Source: Hyphomicrobiales bacterium (GTDB taxonomy: Bacteria; Pseudomonadota; Alphaproteobacteria; Rhizobiales; Rhizobiaceae). From it: a stretch of 64,000 nt of DNA. The notes under the pieces are model-generated. The model worked only from the letters and a program-made list of their open reading frames with translations, made no database searches and was not told the origin of the DNA. The stretch is from positions 1 to 64,000 of the forward strand of contig UBJO01000028.1 in the NCBI GenBank assembly GCA_900465665.1. The letters run 5' to 3'. Positions 40,138 to 48,609 of the stretch are shown here, one piece after another; the stretch's first letter is position 1; each line of letters starts with the position of its first letter. A program made the position numbers and the translations under genes.

Positions 40138-40728
40138 ATGACCGCGACACTGATCATTCCCGGCCTCTACGGCTCCGGCGAGGGCCACTGGCAGCGATAC
40201 TGGCTCCGAGATCATCCTGACAGCGTTCTGGTGGAACAGGACGATTGGGACGATCCCTTGGTCGATCGTTGGGCCGATCGGCTCGAAGAAGTGCTCCTCG
40301 AACACGGCGAGGCCTATATCGTCGCCCATAGCCTCGGCTGCCTGCTGACGGCGAAGTTCGCCGACCGGCCATCGGCGCGCCGCATCAAGGGCGCGCTCCT
40401 CGTCGCTCCCTGCGACTTGCGCCCCACGGAACGGCGGCACCCGGATGCCGCCATCCGCTTCGGGCCGATGCCGACAAGGGTGCTGCCTTTTCCGAGCATC
40501 ACCGTTGGCAGCCTCAACGACCATTACATGGAGCTCGACCGCCTGACGCTCTATGCGCGTCTGTGGAAAACCGAGCTCAGGAACATTGGCCTTGCTGGCC
40601 ACATCAATATCGCCAGCGGCTTCGGCCGCTGGACCGGCGGCTATGCGCTCTTCGACAATCTCAGGGAGAAGGCGAAGGCGCCGAGGCGATACGTAGCCGA
40701 CCACACACCGCACACCTCGCTTGGCTGA
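40138..40728 (+). CDS. RBBP9/YdeN-type serine hydrolase
   Basis: A 196-residue alpha/beta hydrolase of the compact RBBP9/YdeN family: LIIPGLYGSGEGHWQRYW at the N-terminus, VAHSLGCLLTAKF with the nucleophile Ser in GxSxG-like HSLGC, VAPCDLRPTE after, and GHINIASGFG with the catalytic His at the C-terminus. Substrate unknown. Family members cleave small esters. It starts nine bases after the small gene at 39928. Confidence 0.86.
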   Translation: MTATLIIPGLYGSGEGHWQRYWLRDHPDSVLVEQDDWDDPLVDRWADRLEEVLLEHGEAYIVAHSLGCLLTAKFADRPSARRIKGALLVAPCDLRPTERRHPDAAIRFGPMPTRVLPFPSITVGSLNDHYMELDRLTLYARLWKTELRNIGLAGHINIASGFGRWTGGYALFDNLREKAKAPRRYVADHTPHTSLG

Positions 40729-40849
40729 TCGCCATTGCCGTTCGATGTAAACTTACGTGCCGGTATCACCCGAACGGTGAAGCGCGACAGTTGTCGTAAT
40801 GCTGTAATGTGGTCCCCATCGATAGCATGTGACGGATGGGAGGCCGGAT

Positions 40850-41284
40850 ATGTGGTATGAAGTTGCCTTGGCCATGACACTCGTGGCGTTTACGCTCAGC
40901 AGTTGCCAGACGGTGGTCACAAATACGCCGACGCAGATGTCGACGGCGAAGATGAACTGCGATCCCGCCACCAACCGCTGCCAGACCCCCGAATTCGGCA
41001 TCAAGCAGAAAGCCCGGAAGGGCCAGAGGGTGTCATGGACGATGCAGCCGGCCGAGGGCTGGCGTCTGACGGGCAATCCCAAGACCACCTTCGCCGGCAA
41101 GGGCGTCTATGATGTAACCGTCACCGCATGGGACGCCAACTCGCTGACCTGCCAGTGGCACGCGGAGGGCGATTCCAAGCTCTTCGCCAGCGACGGCTGG
41201 GTCGCCGGATATTGCTACGCCGACGCCGAACTGATCCCGCCGCCGGCACCTGTCAAAGTCCGTTCGACAAAGAAGAAAAGATAA
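40850..41284 (+). CDS. Putative lipoprotein, unknown function
   Basis: A 144-residue protein with a lipoprotein signal MWYEVALAMTLVAFTLSSC, lipobox LSSC. The mature domain has Cys pairs (DPATNRCQTP, LTCQWHAEG, WVAGYCYADAE) and is beta-rich; a basic C-terminus (VKVRSTKKKR) follows. The ATG 40850 is preferred over GTG 40829, as GGGAGG lies just before it and the signal then starts at the N-terminus. Not recognised. Confidence 0.68.
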   Translation: MWYEVALAMTLVAFTLSSCQTVVTNTPTQMSTAKMNCDPATNRCQTPEFGIKQKARKGQRVSWTMQPAEGWRLTGNPKTTFAGKGVYDVTVTAWDANSLTCQWHAEGDSKLFASDGWVAGYCYADAELIPPPAPVKVRSTKKKR

Positions 41285-41298
41285 CGTCGCTGATCGGA

Positions 41299-41329
41299 TG
41301 ACCGCCGCGGCAGGCGCTGTCGGCGGTCA
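41299..41329 (+). terminator. Strong hairpin between lipoprotein and MFS genes
   Basis: TGACCGCCG pairs with CGGCGGTCA around a 13-base loop 15 bases after the lipoprotein stop. Only a short, delayed T-run (TTTT at 41339-41342) follows, so it may be a weak terminator or mRNA-protecting structure. Confidence 0.5.
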
Positions 41330-41462
41330 CGATCACGTGTTTTAGCAGGGTCGAACGGAAAGCGGCCCGGATGCCATTGACAAGCACGCCGGTCAGGGCG
41401 GAAACGGTTGCAGCAACAACCCCCAGAGGCGCGCTGTCGGCAGCGGGCCGGACAGTTTTCTC

Positions 41463-42686
41463 ATGGATGCATCAGCAGTTCACCAGGATAGCGTTCTGCG
41501 CCATCCCGGCTATCTCAATTTCGCGGCTTCCCGCGTTTTCTCTTCTCTCTCCTTTCAATGCGTCGCCATCGCGATGGGCTGGATGATCTACGATCAGACC
41601 CATAGCGCCTTCGCGCTCGCCATGGTCGGGCTCTGCCAGTTCCTGCCGATGGTGGTTCTGACCTTCGTGGTCGGTCACGTCGCCGATCGCTTCGACCGAA
41701 GGCGCATCGGCCTCGTCTGCCAGCTGATCCTCGCCACCGTGTCGGCGGCGCTTGCTGTCGCCACCTGGCAGAACTGGCTGACGCCGGCGGGCATCCTGAC
41801 GGCGGTGACGATCATGGGCGCGACCGTCGCCTTCGAGCGGCCGACGATGGCAGCCCTTCTTCCCAGCATCATGCCGCCCTCGCTGCTGCAGCGCGCGGTG
41901 GCGACCTCGACCTCGATGATGCAGACGGCGCTGATCGTCGGCCCGTCGCTGGGCGGCTTGCTTTACGGCGTCGATGCCGTCGCCCCCTTCGCCGTGGCCG
42001 CCGTCCTGTTTGCCGTTGCAAGCATCAACGTCATTTCGATCCGCATGGAGTGGACGCCGAGCAAACGCGAACCCGTCACGCTCGCCTCGGTCTTCGCCGG
42101 CGTTTCCTTCATCAAGAGCAAGCCGGTGATGCTCGGCACCATCTCGCTCGACCTCTTCGCCGTTCTGCTGGGCGGCGCCACGGCACTGCTGCCGATGTTC
42201 GCCAGCGATATCCTGCATGCCGGCCCCTGGGGCCTCGGCATGCTACGCGCGGCCCCGGCCGTCGGCGCGCTCACCATGTCGATCGTTCTGGCAAGACGCT
42301 CGCTCACAAGCAAGGTCGGAGCGAAGATGCTGACTGCCGTGGCTGTGTTCGGCGTCGCGACGATCGTCTTTGCCGTATCGACTAATATCGCTCTATCCAT
42401 AGCCGCGCTGCTGGTGGTGGGTGCGGCAGATACGGTGAGCGTCGTGGTGCGCAGCTCGCTGGTTCAGCTCCTGACGCCGGATTCGATGCGTGGCCGTGTG
42501 AACGCCGTCAACTCGCTCTTCATCGGCACCTCGAACCAGCTCGGCGAATTTGAATCGGGCATGCTGGCCGGCATGATGGGTCCCGTCGCCGCCGGCGTCA
42601 TCGGCGGCGTTGGAACCATCGTCGTGGTGCTCCTGTGGACTCGGCTTTTCCCGGATCTTCGCAAGGTCGACACGCTGCAAGGGTAG
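41463..42686 (+). CDS. MFS transporter (EntS-like exporter)
   Basis: A 407-residue twelve-helix transporter with an MFS signature at loop 2-3 (GHVADRFDRRRIG) and another at the end of the second half (LLTPDSMRGRVNAVNSLFIG). This layout is that of the EntS/enterobactin exporter-like group; substrate uncertain. The long N-terminal stretch before the first helix (MDASAVHQDSVLRHPGYLNFAAS) is polar. No regulator is nearby. Confidence 0.86.
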   Translation: MDASAVHQDSVLRHPGYLNFAASRVFSSLSFQCVAIAMGWMIYDQTHSAFALAMVGLCQFLPMVVLTFVVGHVADRFDRRRIGLVCQLILATVSAALAVATWQNWLTPAGILTAVTIMGATVAFERPTMAALLPSIMPPSLLQRAVATSTSMMQTALIVGPSLGGLLYGVDAVAPFAVAAVLFAVASINVISIRMEWTPSKREPVTLASVFAGVSFIKSKPVMLGTISLDLFAVLLGGATALLPMFASDILHAGPWGLGMLRAAPAVGALTMSIVLARRSLTSKVGAKMLTAVAVFGVATIVFAVSTNIALSIAALLVVGAADTVSVVVRSSLVQLLTPDSMRGRVNAVNSLFIGTSNQLGEFESGMLAGMMGPVAAGVIGGVGTIVVVLLWTRLFPDLRKVDTLQG

Positions 42687-42795
42687 GGTGCGCGGCCACG
42701 ACAAGCGTTCGCCTAGCCTGACGCAAGAAATTTACGTGGCGTTTGGCGGATGCGCGCTAGCTTAATAGTAGAGACAGTTTCGAGGAGAGGTGCAT

Positions 42796-42978
42796 ATGAA
42801 ACGAATTTCAAATGTCGTGGCCGCGATCGCGCTGATCGGCCTTTCGGCGCTCACCACAGGATGCGCAGGCTACCCGACCTCCGCGGGCTCGGCATCCGGC
42901 TATGTGCCCGGCGATTCCATGAACCGCGCCTGCTCCGATGGCTTCAGGCCGAGCGACGGACGCTCCTGCGGCTATTGA
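42796..42978 (+). CDS. Small lipoprotein, entericidin-like size
   Basis: A 60-residue peptide with lipoprotein signal MKRISNVVAAIALIGLSALTTGC and a Gly/Ser/Asp-rich mature part with two Cys (NRACSD and GRSCGY) beyond the lipidated Cys. ATG 42796 follows GAGGAGAGG. Its mature end resembles small rhizobial envelope proteins of unknown function. It is transcribed alone between MFS and tRNA-Asn. Confidence 0.68.
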   Translation: MKRISNVVAAIALIGLSALTTGCAGYPTSAGSASGYVPGDSMNRACSDGFRPSDGRSCGY

Positions 42979-43087
42979 TCTCGCCGCTTCGTCTTCATCC
43001 CCGCGGCTAGATCGCCCACGGGGATGAAACAATCGCAACGCCGCCGAGGAACTCTCGGGGCGAAACCTATCGCTTTGATTTCGGAAA

Positions 43088-43122
43088 AGAAAAAGGCCTG
43101 CATTTTTCAATGCAGACCTTTT
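43088..43122 (-). terminator. Terminator of tRNA-Asn
   Basis: AAAAGGCCTGCAT pairs with ATGCAGACCTTTT (one mismatch). On the minus strand, past the stem, a T-rich run (CCTTTTTCTTTT) follows, and it sits right after the tRNA-Asn 3' end, so it likely terminates that transcript. Confidence 0.72.
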
Positions 43123-43128
43123 AGAAAC

Positions 43129-43203
43129 TGGCTCCCCGGGCCGGATTCGAACCGGCGACCTGTCGATTAACAGTCGAATGCTCTACCGCTGAGCTACCAG
43201 GGA
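43129..43203 (-). tRNA. tRNA-Asn (anticodon GUU)
   Basis: Minus-strand sequence from TCCCTGG to CCGGGGAGCCA forms a cloverleaf. The acceptor stem TCCCTGG/CCGGGGA has one G-U pair; the anticodon loop CTGTTAA gives GUU; GGTTCGAATCC is the T-arm; CCA is encoded. Downstream lies a T-run hairpin. Confidence 0.95.
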
Positions 43204-43311
43204 TCACCGCTCGCCGCGGTGTGAGTGGGCTAATACAAATGCTTGCTCGATTTGCCAAGCGGTTTTTTCAAAAAAATGACATCTCCTTGCAATCATTCAG
43301 GTTATCCCCAC

Positions 43312-43605
43312 ATGCTGTGGATGACCGAGACCCCGAAAAACACCGCCAAACGCTTTGGCATCGATCACACCACCGGCCACATCGTCATGGGGCCGACCCG
43401 CATTCCGCTGCCGAAGTCGCGCATAGCAAGGCTTTTGATCGGCGGACTGCTGGTTTTGGGCGGATGTCTGGGCTTTCTTCCGATTCTCGGCTTCTGGATG
43501 ATTCCGCTCGGCGTGCTGGTGCTGTCGCACGACCTACATGTCGCGCGGCGAATGAGACGACGATTTTCGGTTTGGTGGCACAGGAGGCGGAATTCCGCCT
43601 CCTGA
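43312..43605 (+). CDS. Small membrane protein, unknown function
   Basis: About 97 residues with one to two hydrophobic helices (residues ~40-75: LLIGGLLVLGGCLGFLPILG then FWMIPLGVLVLS) and a basic end (RRMRRRFSVWWHRRR). The hydrophobic hairpin resembles PGPGW-type small transmembrane proteins. The start is uncertain: ATG 43312 or 43321; the frame stays open from a TTG at 43243. It is convergent with pit. Confidence 0.58.
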   Translation: MLWMTETPKNTAKRFGIDHTTGHIVMGPTRIPLPKSRIARLLIGGLLVLGGCLGFLPILGFWMIPLGVLVLSHDLHVARRMRRRFSVWWHRRRNSAS

Positions 43606-43615
43606 TATCAATCGC

Positions 43616-44620
43616 TCAGGCGAAGAGGCCGGCGATCCAGTAGAAGGCGGCGGCGATCAGTGCGGCGGCCGGCAGCGTCACCACCCAGGCGACGACGATG
43701 TTGCCCGCAAGGCCCCAGCGCACGGCAGACACCCGCCGCGCCGCGCCGACGCCGATGATCGCGCCGGTGATGGTGTGGGTGGTCGAGACGGGGATGCCGA
43801 GCCATGTGGCGCCGAACAGCGTCAGCGCGCCGCCCGTCTCCGCGCAAAAGCCCTGCATCGGGTTCAGCCGGGTGATCTTCGATCCCATCGTGTGCACGAT
43901 GCGCCAGCCGCCGAACAGCGTGCCGAGCGCCATCGCCGACTGGCAGGAAAGCACCACCCACAGCGGCACGTGGAAGCTGCCGCCGAGATAGCCCTGCGAA
44001 TAGAGCAGGATGGCGATGATCCCCATGGTCTTCTGCGCGTCGTTGCCGCCGTGTCCAAGCGAATAAAGCGACGCCGAGACGAACTGCATGATGCGGAAGG
44101 TGCGATCGACGGCGAACGGCGTCTGCCGCACGAAGAGCCATGACACGATGAGCACGAGAAACAGCGCCAGGAGAAAGCCGATCATCGGCGACATGACGAT
44201 TGCACCGGCGGTCTTCAAGAGACCGCTCCAGACGATCGAGCTGAAGCCGACCTTGGCGAGCCCAGCGCCGACCAGCCCGCCGACCAGCGCGTGTGACGAG
44301 CTCGAGGGGATGCCGAACACCCAGGTGACGATGTTCCAGATAATCGCGCCCATCAGCGCCGCGAAGATCACCATGGGCGAGACGATGGCGGGATCGATGA
44401 TCCCGGTCCCCAGCGTCTCGGCGACATGCAGTCCGAAGAATAGGAAGGCGATGAAATTGAAGAAGGCCGCCCAGGCAACGGCGAACTGCGGCCTGAGCAC
44501 GCGCGTCGAGACGATCGTCGCGATCGAATTGGCGGCATCATGCAGGCCGTTCAGAAAGTCGAAGAACAGCGCGACCGCGATCAGCCCGACAAGCAGCGGG
44601 AAGGCAAGGGTGGCGTCCAT
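43616..44620 (-). CDS. pit: Low-affinity inorganic phosphate transporter (Pit)
   Basis: A 334-residue transporter of about ten helices with both Pit family repeats: FFDFLNGLHDAANSIATIVSTRVL and, near the C-terminus, PVSTTHTITGAIIGVGA, plus SLGHGGNDAQKTMG. It imports metal-phosphate with proton symport at the inner membrane. Its ATG overlaps the DUF47 stop by one base (TGATG), so it forms the orfA-pit operon known from Sinorhizobium meliloti, repressed by PhoB under phosphate limitation. A Pho box lies before the first gene. Confidence 0.92.
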   Translation of the reverse strand: MDATLAFPLLVGLIAVALFFDFLNGLHDAANSIATIVSTRVLRPQFAVAWAAFFNFIAFLFFGLHVAETLGTGIIDPAIVSPMVIFAALMGAIIWNIVTWVFGIPSSSSHALVGGLVGAGLAKVGFSSIVWSGLLKTAGAIVMSPMIGFLLALFLVLIVSWLFVRQTPFAVDRTFRIMQFVSASLYSLGHGGNDAQKTMGIIAILLYSQGYLGGSFHVPLWVVLSCQSAMALGTLFGGWRIVHTMGSKITRLNPMQGFCAETGGALTLFGATWLGIPVSTTHTITGAIIGVGAARRVSAVRWGLAGNIVVAWVVTLPAAALIAAAFYWIAGLFA

Positions 44621-45261
44621 CAGACGTTCTCGATCACGATGCCGCTGATCTCGTTGGCGACGTCCTCGAAGCGGTCGACGACCTTTTCGAGCTCGCCGTA
44701 GATCTCGCTGCCGATGATATAGGCCATCGGGTTGGTGGCGCCGTGTTTGTGGAAGAGGTCCTTCAGCCCCTGATCGTGCAATTCGTCCGACCGTCCCTCG
44801 ATCCGCGTCACAGCTTCCGCGATCGCCGTCAGGCGAGGGGCGTTGGCATTGATTCGATCGAGGAGCGGAATGGCCTCGGCGATCATGTGCGCGGCCTCGA
44901 CGATCGTCTTGCCCATCTCCTGCATGACAGGATCGAAGCTCTTCTGCTCGAACAGGCGGATCGTCTTGACCGTCTTGTGCATCATGTCGATCGCGTCATC
45001 CATCGACTGGATGAGGTCCTTGATGTCGACCCGGTCGAAGGGTGTGATGAAGCTGCGGCGAACGGCAAGCAGGACATCGCGGGTAATATCATCGGCTTCG
45101 TTTTCCAGTGTGACGATGCGGGCGCAGTGCTTCTCGGTGTCGTTTCCGGAAAGCAGTTCGTTCAGCGCTTCGGCCGCACCCACGACTGTTTTCGCGTGCT
45201 GTGCGAAAAGATCGAAGAACCGGTCTTCGCGTGGCATGAGTTTCCGAAACCAGCTCAGCAT
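44620..45261 (-). CDS. DUF47 (PhoU-like) protein, pit partner
   Basis: A 213-residue all-helical protein of the DUF47/PhoU-like group: REDRFFDLFAQHAKTVVGAAEALNELL at the start, TPFDRVDIKDLIQSMDDAIDMMHK in the middle and EIYGELEKVVDRFEDVANEISGI at the C-terminus. DUF47 proteins modulate the Pit transporter encoded next to them (OrfA in S. meliloti). The ATG at 45261 is chosen (MLSWFRK); ATG 45270 is also open. The Pho box at 45284 overlaps the expected core promoter. Confidence 0.88.
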   Translation of the reverse strand: MLSWFRKLMPREDRFFDLFAQHAKTVVGAAEALNELLSGNDTEKHCARIVTLENEADDITRDVLLAVRRSFITPFDRVDIKDLIQSMDDAIDMMHKTVKTIRLFEQKSFDPVMQEMGKTIVEAAHMIAEAIPLLDRINANAPRLTAIAEAVTRIEGRSDELHDQGLKDLFHKHGATNPMAYIIGSEIYGELEKVVDRFEDVANEISGIVIENV

Positions 45262-45283
45262 AATATCCATCCATGAAAGGGTA

Positions 45284-45301
45284 TTGTCATAAAAGTGTCA
45301 T
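45284..45301 (-). promoter_or_regulatory. Pho box before the DUF47-pit operon
   Basis: Two 7-bp repeats TTGTCAT and GTGTCAT with AAAA between them match the (C/T)TGTCAT-N4-CTGTCAT Pho box. The box ends 23 bases before the DUF47 start, so bound PhoB would block RNA polymerase, in line with known repression of orfA-pit at low phosphate. Confidence 0.8.
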
Positions 45302-45410
45302 AAAGCAGCGACCGGACCAATGAAAGTGCCGGAGGGGCATTCGGGGACGCAGGGTTAACCACACGAAATCGCCGCATTCGCTGGCGAATGCTGAGCAAAA
45401 CCAAGCGATT

Positions 45411-45435
45411 GGAACGAGTTGTCGGAATGCGCGTT
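45411..45435 (+). promoter_or_regulatory. EcfG-type general stress promoter before BA14K gene
   Basis: GGAAC (45411-45415), 16 bases, CGTT (45432-45435) fits the alphaproteobacterial general stress sigma consensus. A start about 45443 would leave a 44-base leader with GAGGT before the ATG at 45487. Confidence 0.65.
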
Positions 45436-45486
45436 ATCTCGTCGTGGGACAACGATGAAGCATCTCTGTGGATTGTGAGGTCTGAA

Positions 45487-45951
45487 ATGAAGAAATTGGC
45501 CATTATCGCCGTGGCGTTGATGACATGCCTGGGGAGCATCTCCCCGGCCAGCGCTTTTGACGTCCGCTACCCACGCGGCAAGGAGGTCGATGGACTGACC
45601 GGCCTGCCGAATACGCCCAAGCCGGAGTTTAGCGATCGATGCGGCCCGTACCGCAACTGCTACGGCAATCGGGATCGCTATCGCTACAGCGACCGTGGTC
45701 GCGATTACTACCGCCGCGACTATAATCGCTACGACGACCGTTACTATCGCCGCCATAGCGACAACACCGGCGCGATCATCGGCGGATTGGCGGCAGGCGC
45801 GATTCTCGGCGGCGTACTCGCGTCTCAGCCGCGCTATCGCTCCGGCGATTCGCATGTCGACTACTGCTATAGCCGCTACCGCTCCTATCGCGCGTCCGAC
45901 AACACCTACCAGCCCAACTATGGTCCCCGCCGTCAGTGCGTGGGTCCGTAA
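45487..45951 (+). CDS. BA14K family protein, exported
   Basis: A 154-residue protein with a signal peptide ([23 protein letters not shown]), a middle low-complexity region of Tyr/Arg/Asp repeats ([19 protein letters not shown]), a Gly/Ala hydrophobic helix ([15 protein letters not shown]) and the BA14K lectin-like domain [28 protein letters not shown]. The family is common in Brucella and rhizobia; lectin-like and immune-stimulating in Brucella. ATG 45487 fits the signal peptide and GAGGT. An EcfG-type promoter lies upstream. Confidence 0.85.
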   Translation: MKKLAIIAVALMTCLGSISPASAFDVRYPRGKEVDGLTGLPNTPKPEFSDRCGPYRNCYGNRDRYRYSDRGRDYYRRDYNRYDDRYYRRHSDNTGAIIGGLAAGAILGGVLASQPRYRSGDSHVDYCYSRYRSYRASDNTYQPNYGPRRQCVGP

Positions 45952-45979
45952 GAGATCGGCACGCGATCGCAATGGAAAT

Positions 45980-46010
45980 GCCTCCGGACGCAATGCCGGA
46001 GGCTTTTTTT
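45980..46010 (+). terminator. Terminator of the BA14K gene
   Basis: GCCTCCGG pairs with CCGGAGGC around an eight-base loop, followed by seven T, 28 bases after the BA14K stop. Confidence 0.88.
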
Positions 46011-46106
46011 GTGTGATCTTCGTGGCCGCGTTAACCGTCGCTGCCGCGTGCGCTTTCAATCCGATCCGATGTCGTTTCCTTCGACGACCTCGTTGTCATA
46101 TTCCTA

Positions 46107-46736
46107 TTAGTGCCACTCGATGTTAGAGCGCAGGAGTTTCGCAGGTACGCCGCCCACCAGCGTTCCCGCTTCAACGTCGCGGGTGACAACTGACCCGGCC
46201 GCGATCACCGCGCCGGGGCCAATTTTGACGCCTTTTAGAATGATACTGTTCATGCCAATCCAGACATGATCGCCAATGACGATCGCGCCATCTTGTGGGC
46301 GGTTGGAATTGACGATGGTGTGATTGTCGGAATCCCTGATGGAGACATTCTCGGCGATCATCACATCCCGGCCGATTTTGATGGAGTTGAAACAACTGAT
46401 CGTACTGTTGCTGTTCAGATACCCGCTTCCGAGTTCCAGCACAGCGCCTTGGTCGACGACGACTTTGCTACCTGTGTAGATCGTGAAGTGGCCTTCGACA
46501 GATAATTGTCCTCCATCAGAAACTGCAACGAGTGTCTTGTCCGCGAGGTAAGCTGGCCAGCGAAAACCCACGTCGAGCCTTCCATCACCTGACAAGGTGC
46601 AATTGCGTGCCCGTTTTAGGACCGCGCCACGCCATAGTTCCACAGTAATACGACCGAATTTCCGCCTACGCGTTGCACGGAAAATAGGGAGCCTGTCCGC
46701 TATGCGTTTACCGAGCCGAATTCCTCGCATGAGCAT
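46107..46736 (-). CDS. Hexapeptide-repeat (LbH) acyltransferase
   Basis: A 209-residue left-handed beta-helix acyltransferase: hexapeptide rungs start around residue 85 and include [63 protein letters not shown], the CoA-binding end. DSDNHTI is the catalytic-type His motif of maltose/NodL-type enzymes. An N-terminal basic and Arg-rich segment ([21 protein letters not shown]) precedes it. It probably O-acetylates surface polysaccharide. GC is lower than in neighbours, suggesting transfer. Confidence 0.84.
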   Translation of the reverse strand: MLMRGIRLGKRIADRLPIFRATRRRKFGRITVELWRGAVLKRARNCTLSGDGRLDVGFRWPAYLADKTLVAVSDGGQLSVEGHFTIYTGSKVVVDQGAVLELGSGYLNSNSTISCFNSIKIGRDVMIAENVSIRDSDNHTIVNSNRPQDGAIVIGDHVWIGMNSIILKGVKIGPGAVIAAGSVVTRDVEAGTLVGGVPAKLLRSNIEWH

Positions 46737-46929
46737 TTAGCAGTCCTGGTTGCCGGTGCCGTAAAGCTGAATGCTAGGAGATGCGCCGCGACTGTGAAAC
46801 TCCACCTTTGGTGGAGGTCCCAACGATGGCCCGTCTGTCAATGAGCACACGCTCACCGCGTTGACAGGGGAAATCGCCGCACGCAAGCGGTCAATCTTTG
46901 ACTGCTTATCGGATCTGGGAAAGGAAAAT

Positions 46930-47003
46930 TGGAGGCCTCGCCCGGAATTGAACCGGGGTACAAGGATTTGCAGTCCTCTGCGTCACCACTCCGCCACGAG
47001 GCC
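46930..47003 (-). tRNA. tRNA-Cys (anticodon GCA)
   Basis: Minus-strand sequence from GGCCTCG to CGAGGCC, then T and encoded CCA. The anticodon stem-loop AGGACTGCAAATCCT gives GCA; GGTTCAATTCC is the T-arm. Acceptor pairs all match. Confidence 0.95.
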
Positions 47004-47181
47004 TCACGACGCTTACTTTCGAAAGCGTGGGCGGCATTTAGAATGAATAGAAAACAAGCGCAAGGGGGTTGTTCAAAAACCTGAGGGATTTCAGACGACA
47101 AAATTCGCGACGGACATGGTTCGCGCAAACCTGCCGCATAACAGGTCCGACTGCCCGCTGCCGAGCCTGCTACCAAGTTGG

Positions 47182-47325
47182 TCAGTTGGCGCGCTGCAAC
47201 GAAACGAGCGGGGACACACCATTGGTCGCGACACCAGGCACGCTCGCGTGTACGAGCGGTATCATCACGATGATCGCGAATAGGCCCCCGATAAAGAGAC
47301 CACCCAAGAGAGCTGATTTCGCCAT
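47182..47325 (-). CDS. Tiny membrane protein A
   Basis: A possible 47-residue protein on the minus strand, start ATG 47325 (in a 60-residue longer frame), with one hydrophobic segment LGGLFIGGLFAIIVMIPLV. The ribosome site is weak (GGGGTGTC). It follows the tiny gene at 47423-47524 by 97 bases and may share its transcript. Confidence 0.4.
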   Translation of the reverse strand: MAKSALLGGLFIGGLFAIIVMIPLVHASVPGVATNGVSPLVSLQRAN

Positions 47326-47422
47326 GACACCCCGCTGGCCATCGTTCTTATTGGTTAAAGTCATCGCTAATAAAGCTGACGGCCACCTGAACGTCTTGGT
47401 TGCGGGAGACGATGTTTAACTC

Positions 47423-47524
47423 TCAGCCTGTCTCTTTTCCGAGCAAGCCGCAGCACATGATGGCGATCAGCGCGGCGACGATGAAAAAGTCGAACAGCGA
47501 GAAATATTCAGCTATGACTGACAT
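47423..47524 (-). CDS. Tiny membrane protein B (33 residues)
   Basis: Too short for usual gene finding: ATG 47524 is preceded by a near-ideal GGAGGAG at correct spacing. The 33 residues start MSVIAEYFSLFDFFIVAA and continue hydrophobic to a Lys/Glu end, a single transmembrane helix. Small membrane peptides like this often tune transporters or sensors. Coding is inferred from the ribosome site and hydrophobicity. Confidence 0.5.
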   Translation of the reverse strand: MSVIAEYFSLFDFFIVAALIAIMCCGLLGKETG

Positions 47525-47724
47525 GATCTTCTCCTCCTTATTCCTCCGGTTGCAATATTATCACAATCTCATGAACGTCACCATGGATTTTTGAGAAGGC
47601 TTAAGGGGAGTGGCCGTGATGTCCGAATTCTTGCTGCAGTCGCTCACGAAGCCTTGAAAGCCGGTTGCCCTGCGATTAAGACACGGGTGAGCAATAAGCG
47701 CTTTTCATTGGGCGAGAGGACACT

Positions 47725-48387
47725 ATGAATTTCGAGACGGCACGCGCCAACATGGTCGACAACCAGATCCGCACCACGGATGTCACCTCTCACTCCGTTC
47801 AGGCCGCTTTCCTTGCCGTGCCGCGTGAGGCTTTCGTTCCGGAAAAGTCGAAGGCAATCTCCTACATCGACACCGACGTCGAAATCTGTCCGGCGGCCGC
47901 AGGCAAGCCGGCGCGTTTCCTGATGCAGCCGTCGCCGCTCGCCAAGCTGCTGCAGCTTGCTGCCGTGACGAAGCATGACGTTGTTCTCGATGTCGGCTGC
48001 GGCACGGGTTATGTCTCCGCACTCTTCTCCAAGCTCGCCGGTTCCGTCGTGGCTCTGGAAGAAGACGAAGCGCTTGCCGCCGAGGCAACGGCAAACCTTG
48101 CCGATTACGCCAACGTCTCCGTCGTCACGGGATCGCTTGAATCCGGCAGCGCCAAGGGCGCACCCTACGACCTGATCTTCGTCAACGGCGCGGTGGAAGA
48201 AGTTCCGGCTTCGCTCTTCTCGCAGTTGCGTGAAGGTGGTCGCCTTGTCACCATCAAGGGATATGGCGGCTCGGCGCGTGCGACGGTGTTTGTCAGCGAG
48301 CGCGGCGCGGTCTCCGAAAACGTCTTCTTCAACGCTTCCGTCAAGCCGCTGCCGGGCTTCGCCAAGGCACGTGAATTCGTTTTCTAA
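47725..48387 (+). CDS. pcm: Protein-L-isoaspartate O-methyltransferase family protein
   Basis: A 220-residue protein: MVDNQIRTTDVTSHSVQAAFLAVPREAFVP, the family's N-terminal block, then HDVVLDVGCGTGYVSALF (SAM motif I) and DLIFVNGAVEEVP. It would repair isoaspartyl residues in aged proteins with SAM, or be a rhizobial paralogue of unclear activity, as the usual substrate Ser loop is not obvious. ATG 47725 is behind GAGAGG. Confidence 0.84.
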   Translation: MNFETARANMVDNQIRTTDVTSHSVQAAFLAVPREAFVPEKSKAISYIDTDVEICPAAAGKPARFLMQPSPLAKLLQLAAVTKHDVVLDVGCGTGYVSALFSKLAGSVVALEEDEALAAEATANLADYANVSVVTGSLESGSAKGAPYDLIFVNGAVEEVPASLFSQLREGGRLVTIKGYGGSARATVFVSERGAVSENVFFNASVKPLPGFAKAREFVF

Positions 48388-48416
48388 GCAACGCGCGACG
48401 TGGGTTCTTGATGATG

Positions 48417-48440
48417 CGGGCGCCACTGGCGCCCGTTTCT
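48417..48440 (+). terminator. Terminator of pcm
   Basis: GGGCGCC pairs with GGCGCCC around ACT, followed by a T-rich run, 30 bases after the pcm stop. It separates pcm from popZ. Confidence 0.78.
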
Positions 48441-48609
48441 GTTTCAGGCGGACCTTCGAAGCAGTCATTGACCTTTGAGAAAACTGTGCAAAGCGGCAGT
48501 CATTTGATTCGCGATGATTTTTTTCCCCGATCGGCTATCCTACAGTCTGGGTGATTCGGATGCCGACACCTCGCAATCCGGTCGTTGTTTGAGAATAACG
48601 GGGATAGAT

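Noticed and set aside
46800..46816. CTCCACCTTTGGTGGAG palindrome upstream of the hexapeptide acyltransferase gene
   Set aside because: Short hairpin without a T-run or known operator pattern; could be chance.
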